DNA from: Bacteroidales bacterium
GTDB lineage: Bacteria; Bacteroidota; Bacteroidia; Bacteroidales; UBA932
Direction of reading: 5' to 3'
Length of the DNA: 64,000 nucleotides
Assembly (NCBI GenBank): GCA_017443465.1
Contig: JAFRXO010000002.1
Span: 1 to 64,000, forward strand
Below are positions 1 to 8,095 of this stretch, in pieces. Each line of letters starts with the position of its first letter. Positions within the stretch are counted from its first letter, which is position 1. Both the position numbers and the translations under genes were made by a program. The notes beneath the pieces are model-generated. The model was not told the origin of the DNA and ran no database searches. It saw only the letters and a program-made list of their open reading frames with translations.

Positions 1-1
1 C

Positions 2-241
2 CTGAGCGTCTTCGCGAAGGACATTATGAAACTGTCCGCCGTGATGGCCGTTATCGCCTGTGTGGCAGCCTTCTTTGTGGCCCACAAGTGGCTGGAGCAG
101 TTTGCCGAAAAAGTATCCCTGAATCCTCTCTATTTCATCGGCGGAGCCGCCCTGGTGCTGCTGATTGTGCTGGCCGTGGTGGTGCTGAACTGCCTAAGAA
201 TCGCCCGGGCGAATCCGGTAGAATCGTTGAAAAATGAATAA
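2..241 (+). CDS. ABC transporter permease, C-terminal fragment (cut by window edge)
   Basis: Only the last 79 residues are in the window; the frame is open from base 2, so the ATG at 26 is internal. Two hydrophobic segments flank a short loop, and the protein ends RIARANPVESLKNE, the same type of ending (xxARxNPxxxLKxE) as the three complete permeases that follow. This is the last transmembrane hairpin of an FtsX-like domain. It sits 33 bases upstream of the next permease with a hairpin repeat between them, so it is the first member of a four-gene tandem array. The cognate ATPase is presumably further left, outside the window. Confidence 0.85.
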   Translation: MSVFAKDIMKLSAVMAVIACVAAFFVAHKWLEQFAEKVSLNPLYFIGGAALVLLIVLAVVVLNCLRIARANPVESLKNE

Positions 242-244
242 GAG

Positions 245-265
245 ATGCCCGATCAGGTCGGGCAT
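245..265. repeat. perfect hairpin repeat, copy 1
   Basis: The 21-base unit ATGCCCGATCAGGTCGGGCAT is an 8-base perfect inverted repeat (ATGCCCGA / TCGGGCAT) around a 5-base loop, followed by GACGA. An identical unit lies at 2592-2612, again exactly between two permease genes. Read in frame it gives MPDQVGHD, an artificial N-terminal extension of the next gene. There is no T-run, so it looks like a REP-type intergenic element or mRNA-stabilising hairpin rather than a terminator. Confidence 0.85.
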
Positions 266-274
266 GACGACTGT

Positions 275-2587
275 ATGAAAAGTTATCTGAAATTCCTCTC
301 CCGCAATAAACTCTACACCGCCATCGAGGCGATGGGACTCATCGTCAGTCTGGCTTTCGTGCTGCTCACGGGACACTATGTCTGGAAACAGAGACAGATG
401 ACGAGAAACGTCCCGGATTACAAGGACGTCTATACGGTTTACAGGACGCTCCGTGGTCAGTCCGTCATCGGACAGTCATGGGGATTTGCTTATCAGGCCC
501 GGGAAAGCGTTCCGGAAGTAGAAAAGGCCGCCATGTTTTGGAAATCGATTCCCGCAAATGAGGAAACCATTGAACTGAACAGTGAGAGGTATCACGTCAA
601 GAGTTTCATGGTAGGCGGGGACTTTTTCGACATTTTCCCGGCCGAATTTGAGAGCGGCGGCCCGGAAGTATTGTCGGACGTGTCTAACGTGATAATCAGC
701 CGGTCTTTTGCCAATCGGCTAGGAGGACAGACAAATGCCATCGGAAGCGTCATCGACGGCCGATATACGGTTGCCGCCATCATCAAAGAGACGCCCAACC
801 CCATTTTCGGGGACGTGGATGTCATCTATAACATTGAGAACCTTACCAACCGGAAGAACGCGCCGTTCAGGGTGGATGTCATCCCTTTTGTCAAAGTCAG
901 GAAAGGGACGGACCGTGAGGCGCTTGAAGTGAAGGCAGACACCCTTGTTGCCCAGTCCTTCGATGCGTTCGGAGGCAGGGCCTTCCTCGAAGGCAGCGGT
1001 TTGGTACGATATGATGAGCTTTGGTTCTCACCGGCCAACAATTTGTCTCTCAAGAGAGGAAGCCGGACTTACACAGGAATCATATTCCTTGTCACCATCA
1101 TTCTTCTGCTATCGGCCATTTTCAACTATATCAATCTGAATGTCGCCCTCTCTGGAAAACGTACCAAAGAGATGGCTACCCGAAAAATCCTTGGGGCTGG
1201 GAACGAATCCCTGTTTGCCGGCCGTCTGTTGGAATCACTGGTCTTCACCTCGGGTTGTTTCCTGTTGGCACTCGTCCTGGCCGAAGCGCTTACTCCCTGG
1301 TTCAACCGCATTGCGGGTGGAGACGGCGTTCCCGTCAAGGTTCTGTTCTCGCCGGGGTGGATCGGAGTCTATGTCCTGTTCATTGTCCTGGTATCCCTGA
1401 TTCAGGGATGTCTGCCGGCCTGGATCGGAACCCGGATTCCGGCCATCTCGGTCGTGAAGGGGGAATTCCGAGCCAAGAGAAAACACGTGTTCAGCAAAGT
1501 GTTCATCGTATTGCAACAGGTTTTCTCTATCGTTCTTCTGGCGCTTGCCATCGTCTTGGGCCTTCAGACATCCCATATGCTGAACAGGCCGCTGGGTGCC
1601 GATGTCGACGGGGACTTTTACGTGCATCTCCAGGACTGGAATTTGCAGGCTCGCTTTGCTGAGAAAGCCCTCTCATTGCCCTCAGTAGGAAGAATCGGCC
1701 ATAGTTCCTATTTCCCGGGAATGGCGGAAGAAATGATTACCGAAGACAAGGACAAGGGATTGATTCGGCTTGCCTTGCTTAATTGTGACCGCACAGCTTT
1801 CGAGATATTCGGATTCAATGTGGAGGAGAAATATGAAGAGCCGGAAAACGGGACCGTATGGATCTCGAGGCGGGAGATGACGCGTTTCGGCATTGACAGG
1901 AATACGGAGAATCTTAGGAATCATTATGTCTTTGGCAATTCCATCGGAGGGATTGTGGAAGATTTCGCGCCCAACGACATTCTCAACTATGACGCAGGCA
2001 TAGGAAGTTATATCGTAATCGGTCCCTCCGAGCAGCAGTACGGCCTGCTTATCGAGACGGTTGGGGATCGGCGACAAGTCCAAAAGGAATTGAGGTCACT
2101 CTATTCCGAACTCAGCATGGAGGAGAATGGAATTGAAGACAAACCCTATATGTTTGGTTTTGTTACGGACATTCTTTCGGAACACCTGGCGAAAGTGAAG
2201 GAACAATTGTCCCTTGTCCGGATTTTCATGCTCCTCAGTCTGTTGCTGTCCATTCTCGGACTGATTGCCATGAGCAGTTACTATGCCAACGAGAGTTCCA
2301 AAGACATTGCCATCAGAAAGGTTTTCGGAAGCACCATGGAGAATGAGATATGGAAGACCGTTCTGGATTATCTTATCCTGCTGGGAGTGGCTGCCGCTAT
2401 TGCAATTCCCATAGCCATTCGCCTGGCTTCCCGACTTCTGGAACAGTACGCCTACCGGATCTCTGGATATGGATGGGTGTTTGTCGTAACTATCCTCATC
2501 ACCACGATTGTCGCATTCTTCTCCGTCCTCTGGCAAACGCTCAAGGCAGCCCGGACCAATCCTGCCGTGGAGCTAAAAAAAGAATAA
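275..2587 (+). CDS. MacB/FtsX-type ABC transporter permease, paralog 1
   Basis: A 770-residue inner-membrane permease of the MacB/FtsX superfamily, duplicated type: TM1 near residues 20-38, a periplasmic core, three TMs of a first FtsX domain (about 265-410, with the motif RTKEMATRKILGA), a second half starting FSKVFIVLQQ with another TM and periplasmic domain, and a last FtsX domain containing SKDIAIRKVFGS. Such proteins couple cytoplasmic ATP hydrolysis to periplasmic movements, for example lipoprotein or peptide export; the substrate here is unknown. The start at 275 (MKSYLKFLSRNKLY) was chosen because upstream codons only translate the hairpin repeat. The first 30 residues and the ending NPAVELKKE match its two downstream paralogs closely while the middle diverges. 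Confidence 0.9.
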   Translation: MKSYLKFLSRNKLYTAIEAMGLIVSLAFVLLTGHYVWKQRQMTRNVPDYKDVYTVYRTLRGQSVIGQSWGFAYQARESVPEVEKAAMFWKSIPANEETIELNSERYHVKSFMVGGDFFDIFPAEFESGGPEVLSDVSNVIISRSFANRLGGQTNAIGSVIDGRYTVAAIIKETPNPIFGDVDVIYNIENLTNRKNAPFRVDVIPFVKVRKGTDREALEVKADTLVAQSFDAFGGRAFLEGSGLVRYDELWFSPANNLSLKRGSRTYTGIIFLVTIILLLSAIFNYINLNVALSGKRTKEMATRKILGAGNESLFAGRLLESLVFTSGCFLLALVLAEALTPWFNRIAGGDGVPVKVLFSPGWIGVYVLFIVLVSLIQGCLPAWIGTRIPAISVVKGEFRAKRKHVFSKVFIVLQQVFSIVLLALAIVLGLQTSHMLNRPLGADVDGDFYVHLQDWNLQARFAEKALSLPSVGRIGHSSYFPGMAEEMITEDKDKGLIRLALLNCDRTAFEIFGFNVEEKYEEPENGTVWISRREMTRFGIDRNTENLRNHYVFGNSIGGIVEDFAPNDILNYDAGIGSYIVIGPSEQQYGLLIETVGDRRQVQKELRSLYSELSMEENGIEDKPYMFGFVTDILSEHLAKVKEQLSLVRIFMLLSLLLSILGLIAMSSYYANESSKDIAIRKVFGSTMENEIWKTVLDYLILLGVAAAIAIPIAIRLASRLLEQYAYRISGYGWVFVVTILITTIVAFFSVLWQTLKAARTNPAVELKKE

Positions 2588-2591
2588 AAAG

Positions 2592-2612
2592 ATGCCCGAT
2601 CAGGTCGGGCAT
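2592..2612. repeat. perfect hairpin repeat, copy 2
   Basis: Identical in all 21 bases to the unit at 245-265 (ATGCCCGATCAGGTCGGGCAT). It begins five bases after the stop codon of the preceding permease and ends 18 bases before the ATG of the next. The strict intergenic placement between paralogs suggests it was copied along with the gene during tandem duplication, or is a mobile REP-like element. Confidence 0.85.
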
Positions 2613-2630
2613 GACGAAAGAACGAGTAGC

Positions 2631-4964
2631 ATGAAAAGTTACCTGAAATTCCTCTCCCGCAATAAGCTCTACACCGCCATCGAGGCGGTGGGGCTGGCCG
2701 TGAGCCTGGCCTTCGTGATTATCATCGGCAGTTATGTGGTTCAGCAATTCGAGGTCAAGTATGAGAACCCGAACTGGAGAGACGTTTACACTTTTGCCAT
2801 GGTGGAAGACGGATACCCGGATCAGTTGGGACTGACCTACACCTTCACGGATGCCATCAAAGCGGCGGCGCCGGAAGTGGAAATGGCAGGCAGGCTATCA
2901 CCTGTGGAGATGCTTATGACGCCGAAGGAAGGAACCCTGCAGGCTAAAGTGGTCACGGCCGACAAGAATTTCTTCGAGCTGTTCCCGAATCTGAAATTTG
3001 TCGAAGGCAGCCCGGAGGTGCTTTCGGATGCCGGGAATATAATTATCAGCGAAGAGTTTTCCAACAAGTCAGGTCTTAAACTCGGAGACAATTGGAAACT
3101 CGGAGACGATTCTTTTACCGTCGCCGCCATTATGAAAGACTGGAAGTCTACGCTTTTCGAGTATGCCGACATAGTCCTTTCCATCGATGGCCACATCAAA
3201 GGTTTCTCCGACCCCAACGACCAGTTCGGCAGTGTATATACCTTCGTCAAGCTTTCCCATGGCACCGATAGAAACGCCCTGGAAGAGAAGGCGGTATCCG
3301 TTTGCAAAAACCTGTATGACTTCTATGGATCCTCCTTCCTGCAAGGAGTGAGAGTATATCGGCTGGACGAACTGCTCTTCGGGGAAGTTCACGGAAACAC
3401 CATCAACGGACGTATCGCCCACAGCGACAAACGGACGCTGGACCTGCTGCTTGCGGCAGTGCTGCTCCTGCTTGTGAGCGCCGTATTCAATTACATCAAC
3501 CTGAACATGGCGTTCAGCATAAAACGTGCCCGGGAGATGGCCACAAGGCGGCTTATCGGAGCTTCGAAGGCTTCCATCTTCGGCCGGCGCATCCTGGAAT
3601 CCATGCTCTTTACGCTGGTGTGCTTTGTCATTTCTCTCCTTCTTGCCCTTTGGTGGACGCCGATGGTAAACCGCTTGTTGAACGACCCCGACATTGCCAT
3701 CCGGATCCAGTTTACGCCTAAATACATTGCCATTTTCACGGTCCTTGTGCTTGTAGTCGGCTCGATTTCCGGACTCCTTCCCGCCCTGTTTTCCAGCCGA
3801 TGGAAGCCCATCGACGTGGTTCGCGGAAGCTTTCGGGCGCAAAGCAAAATGACGTTCAGTAAGATATTTATCGTCCTGCAATGTGCGCTGTCGGTTTTCC
3901 TGATAGCCATGGCCATCGTCATGGAAGCGCAGTACCGGAAATCGCTGGACCGGCCCGTTCATGCCGATATTGGCAACAAATATATCCTGCAGTCTGCCTC
4001 CTTCGGTCTCTCGTCTCTCAGAAGTTCATTGGAGGCACTGCCTTTCGTTGATCACACAGGGCTAGCCTTTCAGGTGCCCGGGCAGCATGGGAACGGCCAG
4101 TACAGCAAGACGATGGACGACAAAGACATTCTCTACCGGGTGTACCACATGGACAAAGATGCCTTTGACATCCTGGGGCTGGAGGTGCTGGCAGATTACA
4201 ATGCTCCGGTGAACAATACCGTCTGGTTCGGAGAATCGGCATTTGCGGCTACCGGTTTTACCGATGCGTCCCATGATATCGGGGTTCTGAGCCAGCGAAT
4301 GGGTAATTGCGAGAACATGGGCGGCGTCATTGCCGATTTTCCGGTCTCCTTGAACAATATGGGAGCTAAGGAAAACATGATTGTCCTTGTCGAAAATATT
4401 CAGGAAACGTTCCCTTATACTTACGGCATATTGATGGAAATCAGCGGAGACCATGAAGAGGCCCGGGAACAGATCAGGGAAACCTATGAGACCTGGAAAA
4501 AGGACAATACGGTCTATTACGAACTGGCTAACGGTTACCTGACTGAGTTCTATGAAACAGCGCTGAAGCCTGCCCGGAACAACATGCGCCTGATGGAGGT
4601 TTTCATGGCGCTTGCACTGCTGCTTTCGCTTCTGGACCTGCTAGCCATGACCACCTATTATGCCGATGAAAAAGCCCATGACATCGCCGTACGCAAGGTG
4701 TTCGGTGGGACAGTTGACTCCGAGGCCCGAAGAACCATCCAGGATTATATGGTGCTCGTCAGTATAGCTTGCATCATCGGCATTCCGATTGCCGTCTATA
4801 CCGCCCAGGAATACCTCAAAGACTTTATTTACAGGCTGGAAGGCTATTGGTGGATATTCGGGGTGACTGTGGTCATCACTCTCGTCATCAGTCTCCTCTC
4901 CGTCATCTGGCAAACCCTCAAGGCCGCCCGCACCAATCCGGCGACGGAACTTAAAAAAGAATAG
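2631..4964 (+). CDS. MacB/FtsX-type ABC transporter permease, paralog 2
   Basis: A 777-residue inner-membrane permease, same architecture as its neighbours: an N-terminal TM (LAVSLAFVIIIGSYVV), a periplasmic MacB-like core, a first FtsX domain with RAREMATRRLIGA, a second half starting FSKIFIVLQCALS, and a final FtsX domain with AHDIAVRKVFGG, ending NPATELKKE. The start is the ATG at 2631, which gives the family N-terminus MKSYLKFLSRN; upstream in-frame codons translate a hairpin repeat. The tandem arrangement suggests several related exporters, or subunits of heteromeric complexes sharing one ATPase. Function beyond ABC permease cannot be read from the sequence. Confidence 0.9.
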   Translation: MKSYLKFLSRNKLYTAIEAVGLAVSLAFVIIIGSYVVQQFEVKYENPNWRDVYTFAMVEDGYPDQLGLTYTFTDAIKAAAPEVEMAGRLSPVEMLMTPKEGTLQAKVVTADKNFFELFPNLKFVEGSPEVLSDAGNIIISEEFSNKSGLKLGDNWKLGDDSFTVAAIMKDWKSTLFEYADIVLSIDGHIKGFSDPNDQFGSVYTFVKLSHGTDRNALEEKAVSVCKNLYDFYGSSFLQGVRVYRLDELLFGEVHGNTINGRIAHSDKRTLDLLLAAVLLLLVSAVFNYINLNMAFSIKRAREMATRRLIGASKASIFGRRILESMLFTLVCFVISLLLALWWTPMVNRLLNDPDIAIRIQFTPKYIAIFTVLVLVVGSISGLLPALFSSRWKPIDVVRGSFRAQSKMTFSKIFIVLQCALSVFLIAMAIVMEAQYRKSLDRPVHADIGNKYILQSASFGLSSLRSSLEALPFVDHTGLAFQVPGQHGNGQYSKTMDDKDILYRVYHMDKDAFDILGLEVLADYNAPVNNTVWFGESAFAATGFTDASHDIGVLSQRMGNCENMGGVIADFPVSLNNMGAKENMIVLVENIQETFPYTYGILMEISGDHEEAREQIRETYETWKKDNTVYYELANGYLTEFYETALKPARNNMRLMEVFMALALLLSLLDLLAMTTYYADEKAHDIAVRKVFGGTVDSEARRTIQDYMVLVSIACIIGIPIAVYTAQEYLKDFIYRLEGYWWIFGVTVVITLVISLLSVIWQTLKAARTNPATELKKE

Positions 4965-5010
4965 ATTCTTCGCTTCGCTCAGAATGACAAATAAGTGCCC
5001 AGAATGACGG
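4964..5010. repeat. REP-like intergenic repeat
   Basis: Directly after the permease stop codon lies GATTCTTCGCTTCGCTCAGAATGAC, followed 14 bases later by a second CCCAGAATGAC. This module (on the other strand it translates as CHSERSEES) is a familiar dispersed intergenic repeat in many bacterial genomes, from memory rather than from a search. ATTCT and AGAAT can pair around the CGCTTCGCTC core. It differs in sequence from the hairpin units between the other permeases. Confidence 0.6.
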
Positions 5011-5011
5011 A

Positions 5012-5341
5012 TTACCGTATGGAAGCAAATAGGTCCAAGTATCGGTTGGCAGCGGCAAGTTCGGGGAGGTTACGCTCCTCGAAAGCGGCACAGTACAACT
5101 CCCGGAAACGGCAGAGTTCTTTCCACATGGCGCTGCGGGCTGATGCCGACTGCCCGGCACGTCCGTACCGAATGGTAAGGTCAATGAGTTCCTGGAAACG
5201 GGCAAAAGCGCTCAAGGCGCGGCTTTCTTTCCCGGCTTCAAGGGCCCTCAGAACACGGGAAGTTTCGCTACCGATGTTGGCCATCTGCTGCGGGAAAGAA
5301 AGTTCGGCCCAGCGACCGTTTTCCAGGGAAGCGTGCTGCAT
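5012..5341 (-). CDS. conserved small protein of unknown function
   Basis: A 109-residue soluble, charged, probably all-helical protein. It opens MQHASLENGRWAELSFPQQM and continues MANIGSETSR, then ELIDLTIRYGR and ELCRFRELYC, a pattern I recognise from small uncharacterised proteins recurrent in gut Bacteroidales and other anaerobes. I know no function. Its ATG directly follows the TAA of the decayed DUF5674 gene upstream (TAAATG, no spacer), so the two were an operon. It is oriented against the permease array and appears to be a two-gene cassette inserted between paralogs 2 and 3. Confidence 0.75.
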   Translation of the reverse strand: MQHASLENGRWAELSFPQQMANIGSETSRVLRALEAGKESRALSAFARFQELIDLTIRYGRAGQSASARSAMWKELCRFRELYCAAFEERNLPELAAANRYLDLFASIR

Positions 5342-5495
5342 TTATGCTGTAATGAATTTATCTACAATGGAGGTCGGCATCAACGGCCAAAAGCCCTCGC
5401 TTAACATCTGCCACACATTTTATCATGTCGCCGAAGGTATTCTGCGCCAACTCTTTGAGTTCCGATATAGAGATTGCCTGCTGAAGGATTCGCAT
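5342..5495 (-). pseudogene. DUF5674 family gene, internally deleted
   Basis: From the ATG at 5495 the frame reads MRILQQAISISELKELAQNT, then FGDMIKCVADVKRGLLAVDA and DLHCR before a stop at 5358. The first 43 residues match the DUF5674 N-terminus (ISIxELKxLAxxxFGDMxKxVxDVxxxxLAVDAxLH). In another frame the bases just downstream encode IVDKFITA followed by TAA at 5342-5344, which looks like the normal C-terminus of the family. About 60 middle codons are therefore missing and the two ends are out of frame: an internal deletion, not a short gene. A promoter box TATCTTTG remains upstream at 5511-5518. The residual 45-residue peptide could still be translated. Confidence 0.7.
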
Positions 5496-5510
5496 AATCA
5501 AGTGTTTTGA

Positions 5511-5518
5511 CAAAGATA
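5511..5518 (-). promoter_or_regulatory. -7 box of the DUF5674 cassette
   Basis: TATCTTTG on the minus strand, matching the Bacteroidota TAnnTTTG -7 consensus, 15 bases upstream of the ATG at 5495. It overlaps the spacer before the next permease, read in the opposite direction. Confidence 0.5.
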
Positions 5519-5527
5519 CAAATAAAC

Positions 5528-7915
5528 ATGAATAGTTACCTGAAATTCCTCTCCCGAAACAAGTTGTACACCGCCATCGAGGCGGTGGGACTGGCGGTGA
5601 GCCTGGCCTTCGTGATTCTGATTGGTTCCTACGTGGTGCAGCAGTACGAGGTGGCGCATGAGTCACCGCAGTGGGAGCGCACTTTCGTGCTGGGTACCAA
5701 TGAGTTCCTTGGATTGACCTATTGGGACAAGGAGGAACTGGAGATGAACATTCCGGAGGTGGAGGCTGCAACCCACGCAGCCTTGCTTTGGCAGCCGATC
5801 ATCCGCCAGGGTGACCAGCTGCTCCAATGCTCCGGCATGGAGACCGATGCCGATTTCTTCAGAGTGTTCCCGCAGTACCATCTGGTCGAAGGCTGCCTGG
5901 ATGACTTTGTGGGCAAGGACGATATCCTCATCAGTGAATCCATGGCAAGGAAGATTGCCGATTTGGTCGGCAATGACGTTGTCGGCCAAACAATCAACGT
6001 GGGCGACTCCAACCGCACCATCAAAGGCGTCTTTGCCGATTTTGACGGCACTTTCTTCATGTCCTGCGACATAGTCAGGCACATTTCCGGAGCCTGGGCC
6101 GCAGAACAGGAGCGGAACTTCGGCAGCATCGGCAACTACACGACCTGGTTCCGCGCACGCGAAGATTCAGATCCCGACGAAGTGAGGGCCAAAGTGAAGG
6201 CACTGCTGCACAAGAACTACGATCCCATCTGGGGCGCGGAAAAGGTGGACGCATGGAAAGCTTACCGCATGGACGAGGCCTTCTTCTTCACTGGCAGCAG
6301 CAACGGCCTCACCCGCACCGGCAACGCCCAGATGCTACGGCTGCTGACGGTGGTTGTGCTCCTTCTGTTGCTCTCGGCCATCTTCAATTATGTGAACCTG
6401 AGTCTGGCGCTCACGGGCAAACGGGCCAAGGAAATGGCCACCCGGCGGCTGTTGGGTGCCGACAAAAAAAGCATCCTCTGGAAATACATCGGCGAATCCG
6501 TGGCCTTTACTGCCGTTTGTTTTGCGGCTGCACTTCTGTTGGCCGATCTCCTGGTACCCATGATGAACAGCCTGGTTTCCACCAGCGACCCGGACGAGCT
6601 GATGCTGGGGATGGGCGACACCAGCGTGAAACTCTCCTTCATGCTCACGCCGGGGTATATTCTGGCTTACGTGGCCGGGATTCTGCTTCTGGGCACCGTC
6701 TGCGGCCTCCTTCCGGCCATCATCGCCTCGCGTTACCAGCCTATCGATGTGATCAAGGGCACGCTCCGGCGCCGGAACAAGATGGTAATGAGCAAGGTGT
6801 TCATAGTCGTGCAGAACGTCCTTTCCGTCTTCCTGATTTCCCTGGCGTTGGTGATGGAGGTTCAGATGCGGCATATGCTTACCCGGCCGATGCATTCTGC
6901 CACGGACAACCGCTACTACATCGAGTATTCCGCCCAAAACTACGATGCGATGAAGCTGTTCAAGGACAAAGTGGAACAGCTGCCCTTTGTGACAAAAGCA
7001 GGTGTCGGCCGGGGAATTCCCGGAATGATTAACATGACGATGGGAGTCAAGGTGGACGAAGAGCATCGCGTAGATATGCCCGTCATCCTCTGCGATTCCA
7101 CCTACTTCAAACTGCTGGGACTGGAGGTGGAGGAAGATTTCGGCCATCCGCTCACGCATTCGCTTTGGATGAGCCGCAGTGCTTTCAATGCCGCCTCGGT
7201 ATCGGATACGTCCACCGTATTTCCCAGGAGGATCAATATGAACGGCGCCCAGCCGGAGTCCATCGGCGGTGTGGTGACGGATTTCCCCACCCGTCCGGCA
7301 TCCGAGAGCAATCAGAACCCCAATGGCGGCGTCATCGTGACCCGGGCCGAAGAACTGCATTATGCGAACTGTCTCCTGATTGGCACCACGGGAGAGGACG
7401 AGTCATACGACAAAGCCATACGGCAGGCCTACAGGGAATACCGGCTTGAAACAGCCGGCTTGGAAGAACCCGCCTGGCGGTACGGCTTTGTGCGTGACAT
7501 TAACAGGATAATGCTGGCTCCTGTCCAGAGAACCCTGCGCTTAGTGGAACTCTTTGCTGTCCTGGCAGTTCTCATTTCTCTCCTTGGCCTTCTTGCCATG
7601 AGCACCTATTATGCCGATGAGAGCACCAAGCACATTGCCGTGCGCAAGGTTTTCGGCTCTGATGTATCGCGCGAAACCTGGCGGAATGTCCGCAGCTACA
7701 TGGCGCTGGTGGGAGTGGCTTGCCTCGTCGGCATTCCGCTGGCTGTCTGGGCCACCAGAATGTATCTGGAGCGATTCGCTTACAGAATTAAAGGATACGG
7801 ATGGGTGTTCGTGGTAGCAGTGATAATCTCCCTTGCCATCGCCTTCGGCACAGTCCTCTGGCAAACATTGAAGGCAGCGAGGACCAATCCAGCGATTGAA
7901 TTGAAGAAAGAATAG
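5528..7915 (+). CDS. MacB/FtsX-type ABC transporter permease, paralog 3
   Basis: A 795-residue inner-membrane permease with the duplicated layout of its neighbours: N-terminus MNSYLKFLSRNKLYTAIEAV, TM1 near 20-40, a periplasmic core, a first FtsX domain with RAKEMATRRLLGA, a second half starting MSKVFIVVQNVLS, a last FtsX domain with TKHIAVRKVFGS, ending NPAIELKKE. The start at 5528 follows from alignment with paralogs 1 and 2. The first ~100 bases are nearly identical to those of the other two while most of the body is divergent, pointing to conversion or constraint at the ends. It is separated from paralog 2 by the decayed DUF5674 cassette and is the last gene of the array. Confidence 0.9.
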   Translation: MNSYLKFLSRNKLYTAIEAVGLAVSLAFVILIGSYVVQQYEVAHESPQWERTFVLGTNEFLGLTYWDKEELEMNIPEVEAATHAALLWQPIIRQGDQLLQCSGMETDADFFRVFPQYHLVEGCLDDFVGKDDILISESMARKIADLVGNDVVGQTINVGDSNRTIKGVFADFDGTFFMSCDIVRHISGAWAAEQERNFGSIGNYTTWFRAREDSDPDEVRAKVKALLHKNYDPIWGAEKVDAWKAYRMDEAFFFTGSSNGLTRTGNAQMLRLLTVVVLLLLLSAIFNYVNLSLALTGKRAKEMATRRLLGADKKSILWKYIGESVAFTAVCFAAALLLADLLVPMMNSLVSTSDPDELMLGMGDTSVKLSFMLTPGYILAYVAGILLLGTVCGLLPAIIASRYQPIDVIKGTLRRRNKMVMSKVFIVVQNVLSVFLISLALVMEVQMRHMLTRPMHSATDNRYYIEYSAQNYDAMKLFKDKVEQLPFVTKAGVGRGIPGMINMTMGVKVDEEHRVDMPVILCDSTYFKLLGLEVEEDFGHPLTHSLWMSRSAFNAASVSDTSTVFPRRINMNGAQPESIGGVVTDFPTRPASESNQNPNGGVIVTRAEELHYANCLLIGTTGEDESYDKAIRQAYREYRLETAGLEEPAWRYGFVRDINRIMLAPVQRTLRLVELFAVLAVLISLLGLLAMSTYYADESTKHIAVRKVFGSDVSRETWRNVRSYMALVGVACLVGIPLAVWATRMYLERFAYRIKGYGWVFVVAVIISLAIAFGTVLWQTLKAARTNPAIELKKE

Positions 7916-7941
7916 CCCAACCGCCAAAAAGAAATAATTCG

Positions 7942-8015
7942 TGATTCCGTTGGGATTCGAACCCAAGACCCACAGCTTAGAAGGCTGTTGCTCTATCCAG
8001 CTGAGCTACGGAACC
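7942..8015 (-). tRNA. tRNA-Arg (anticodon UCU)
   Basis: A 74-base cloverleaf on the minus strand. The acceptor GGTTCCG pairs with CGGAATC (one G-U), then TA, D-arm GCTC...GAGC, anticodon stem ACAGC/GCTGT around loop CTTCTAA (anticodon TCT, reads AGA/AGG), variable GGGTC, and T-arm TTGGG-TTCGAAT-CCCAA. The discriminator is A and CCA is not encoded. A promoter box lies at 8034-8041. It stands at the border between the permease array and a region of different hexamer composition. Confidence 0.95.
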
Positions 8016-8033
8016 ATTCCCGTTATGGGACTG

Positions 8034-8041
8034 CAAATATA
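8034..8041 (-). promoter_or_regulatory. -7 box of tRNA-Arg
   Basis: TATATTTG on the minus strand, a perfect TAnnTTTG box, 18 bases before the mature 5' end of the tRNA, leaving room for a short leader. Confidence 0.6.
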
Positions 8042-8095
8042 GCAATTTTTCTTCTTCCGCCACCAAAGGGAACAGACTATTCAGTTCCGGTTACC

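Noticed and set aside
245-274. Start codons at 245 and 2592 that would add MPDQVGHD... to two permeases
   Set aside because: These residues are the translation of the hairpin repeat; paralog 3 and the conserved MKSYLKFLSRN start place the real ATGs at 275 and 2631.
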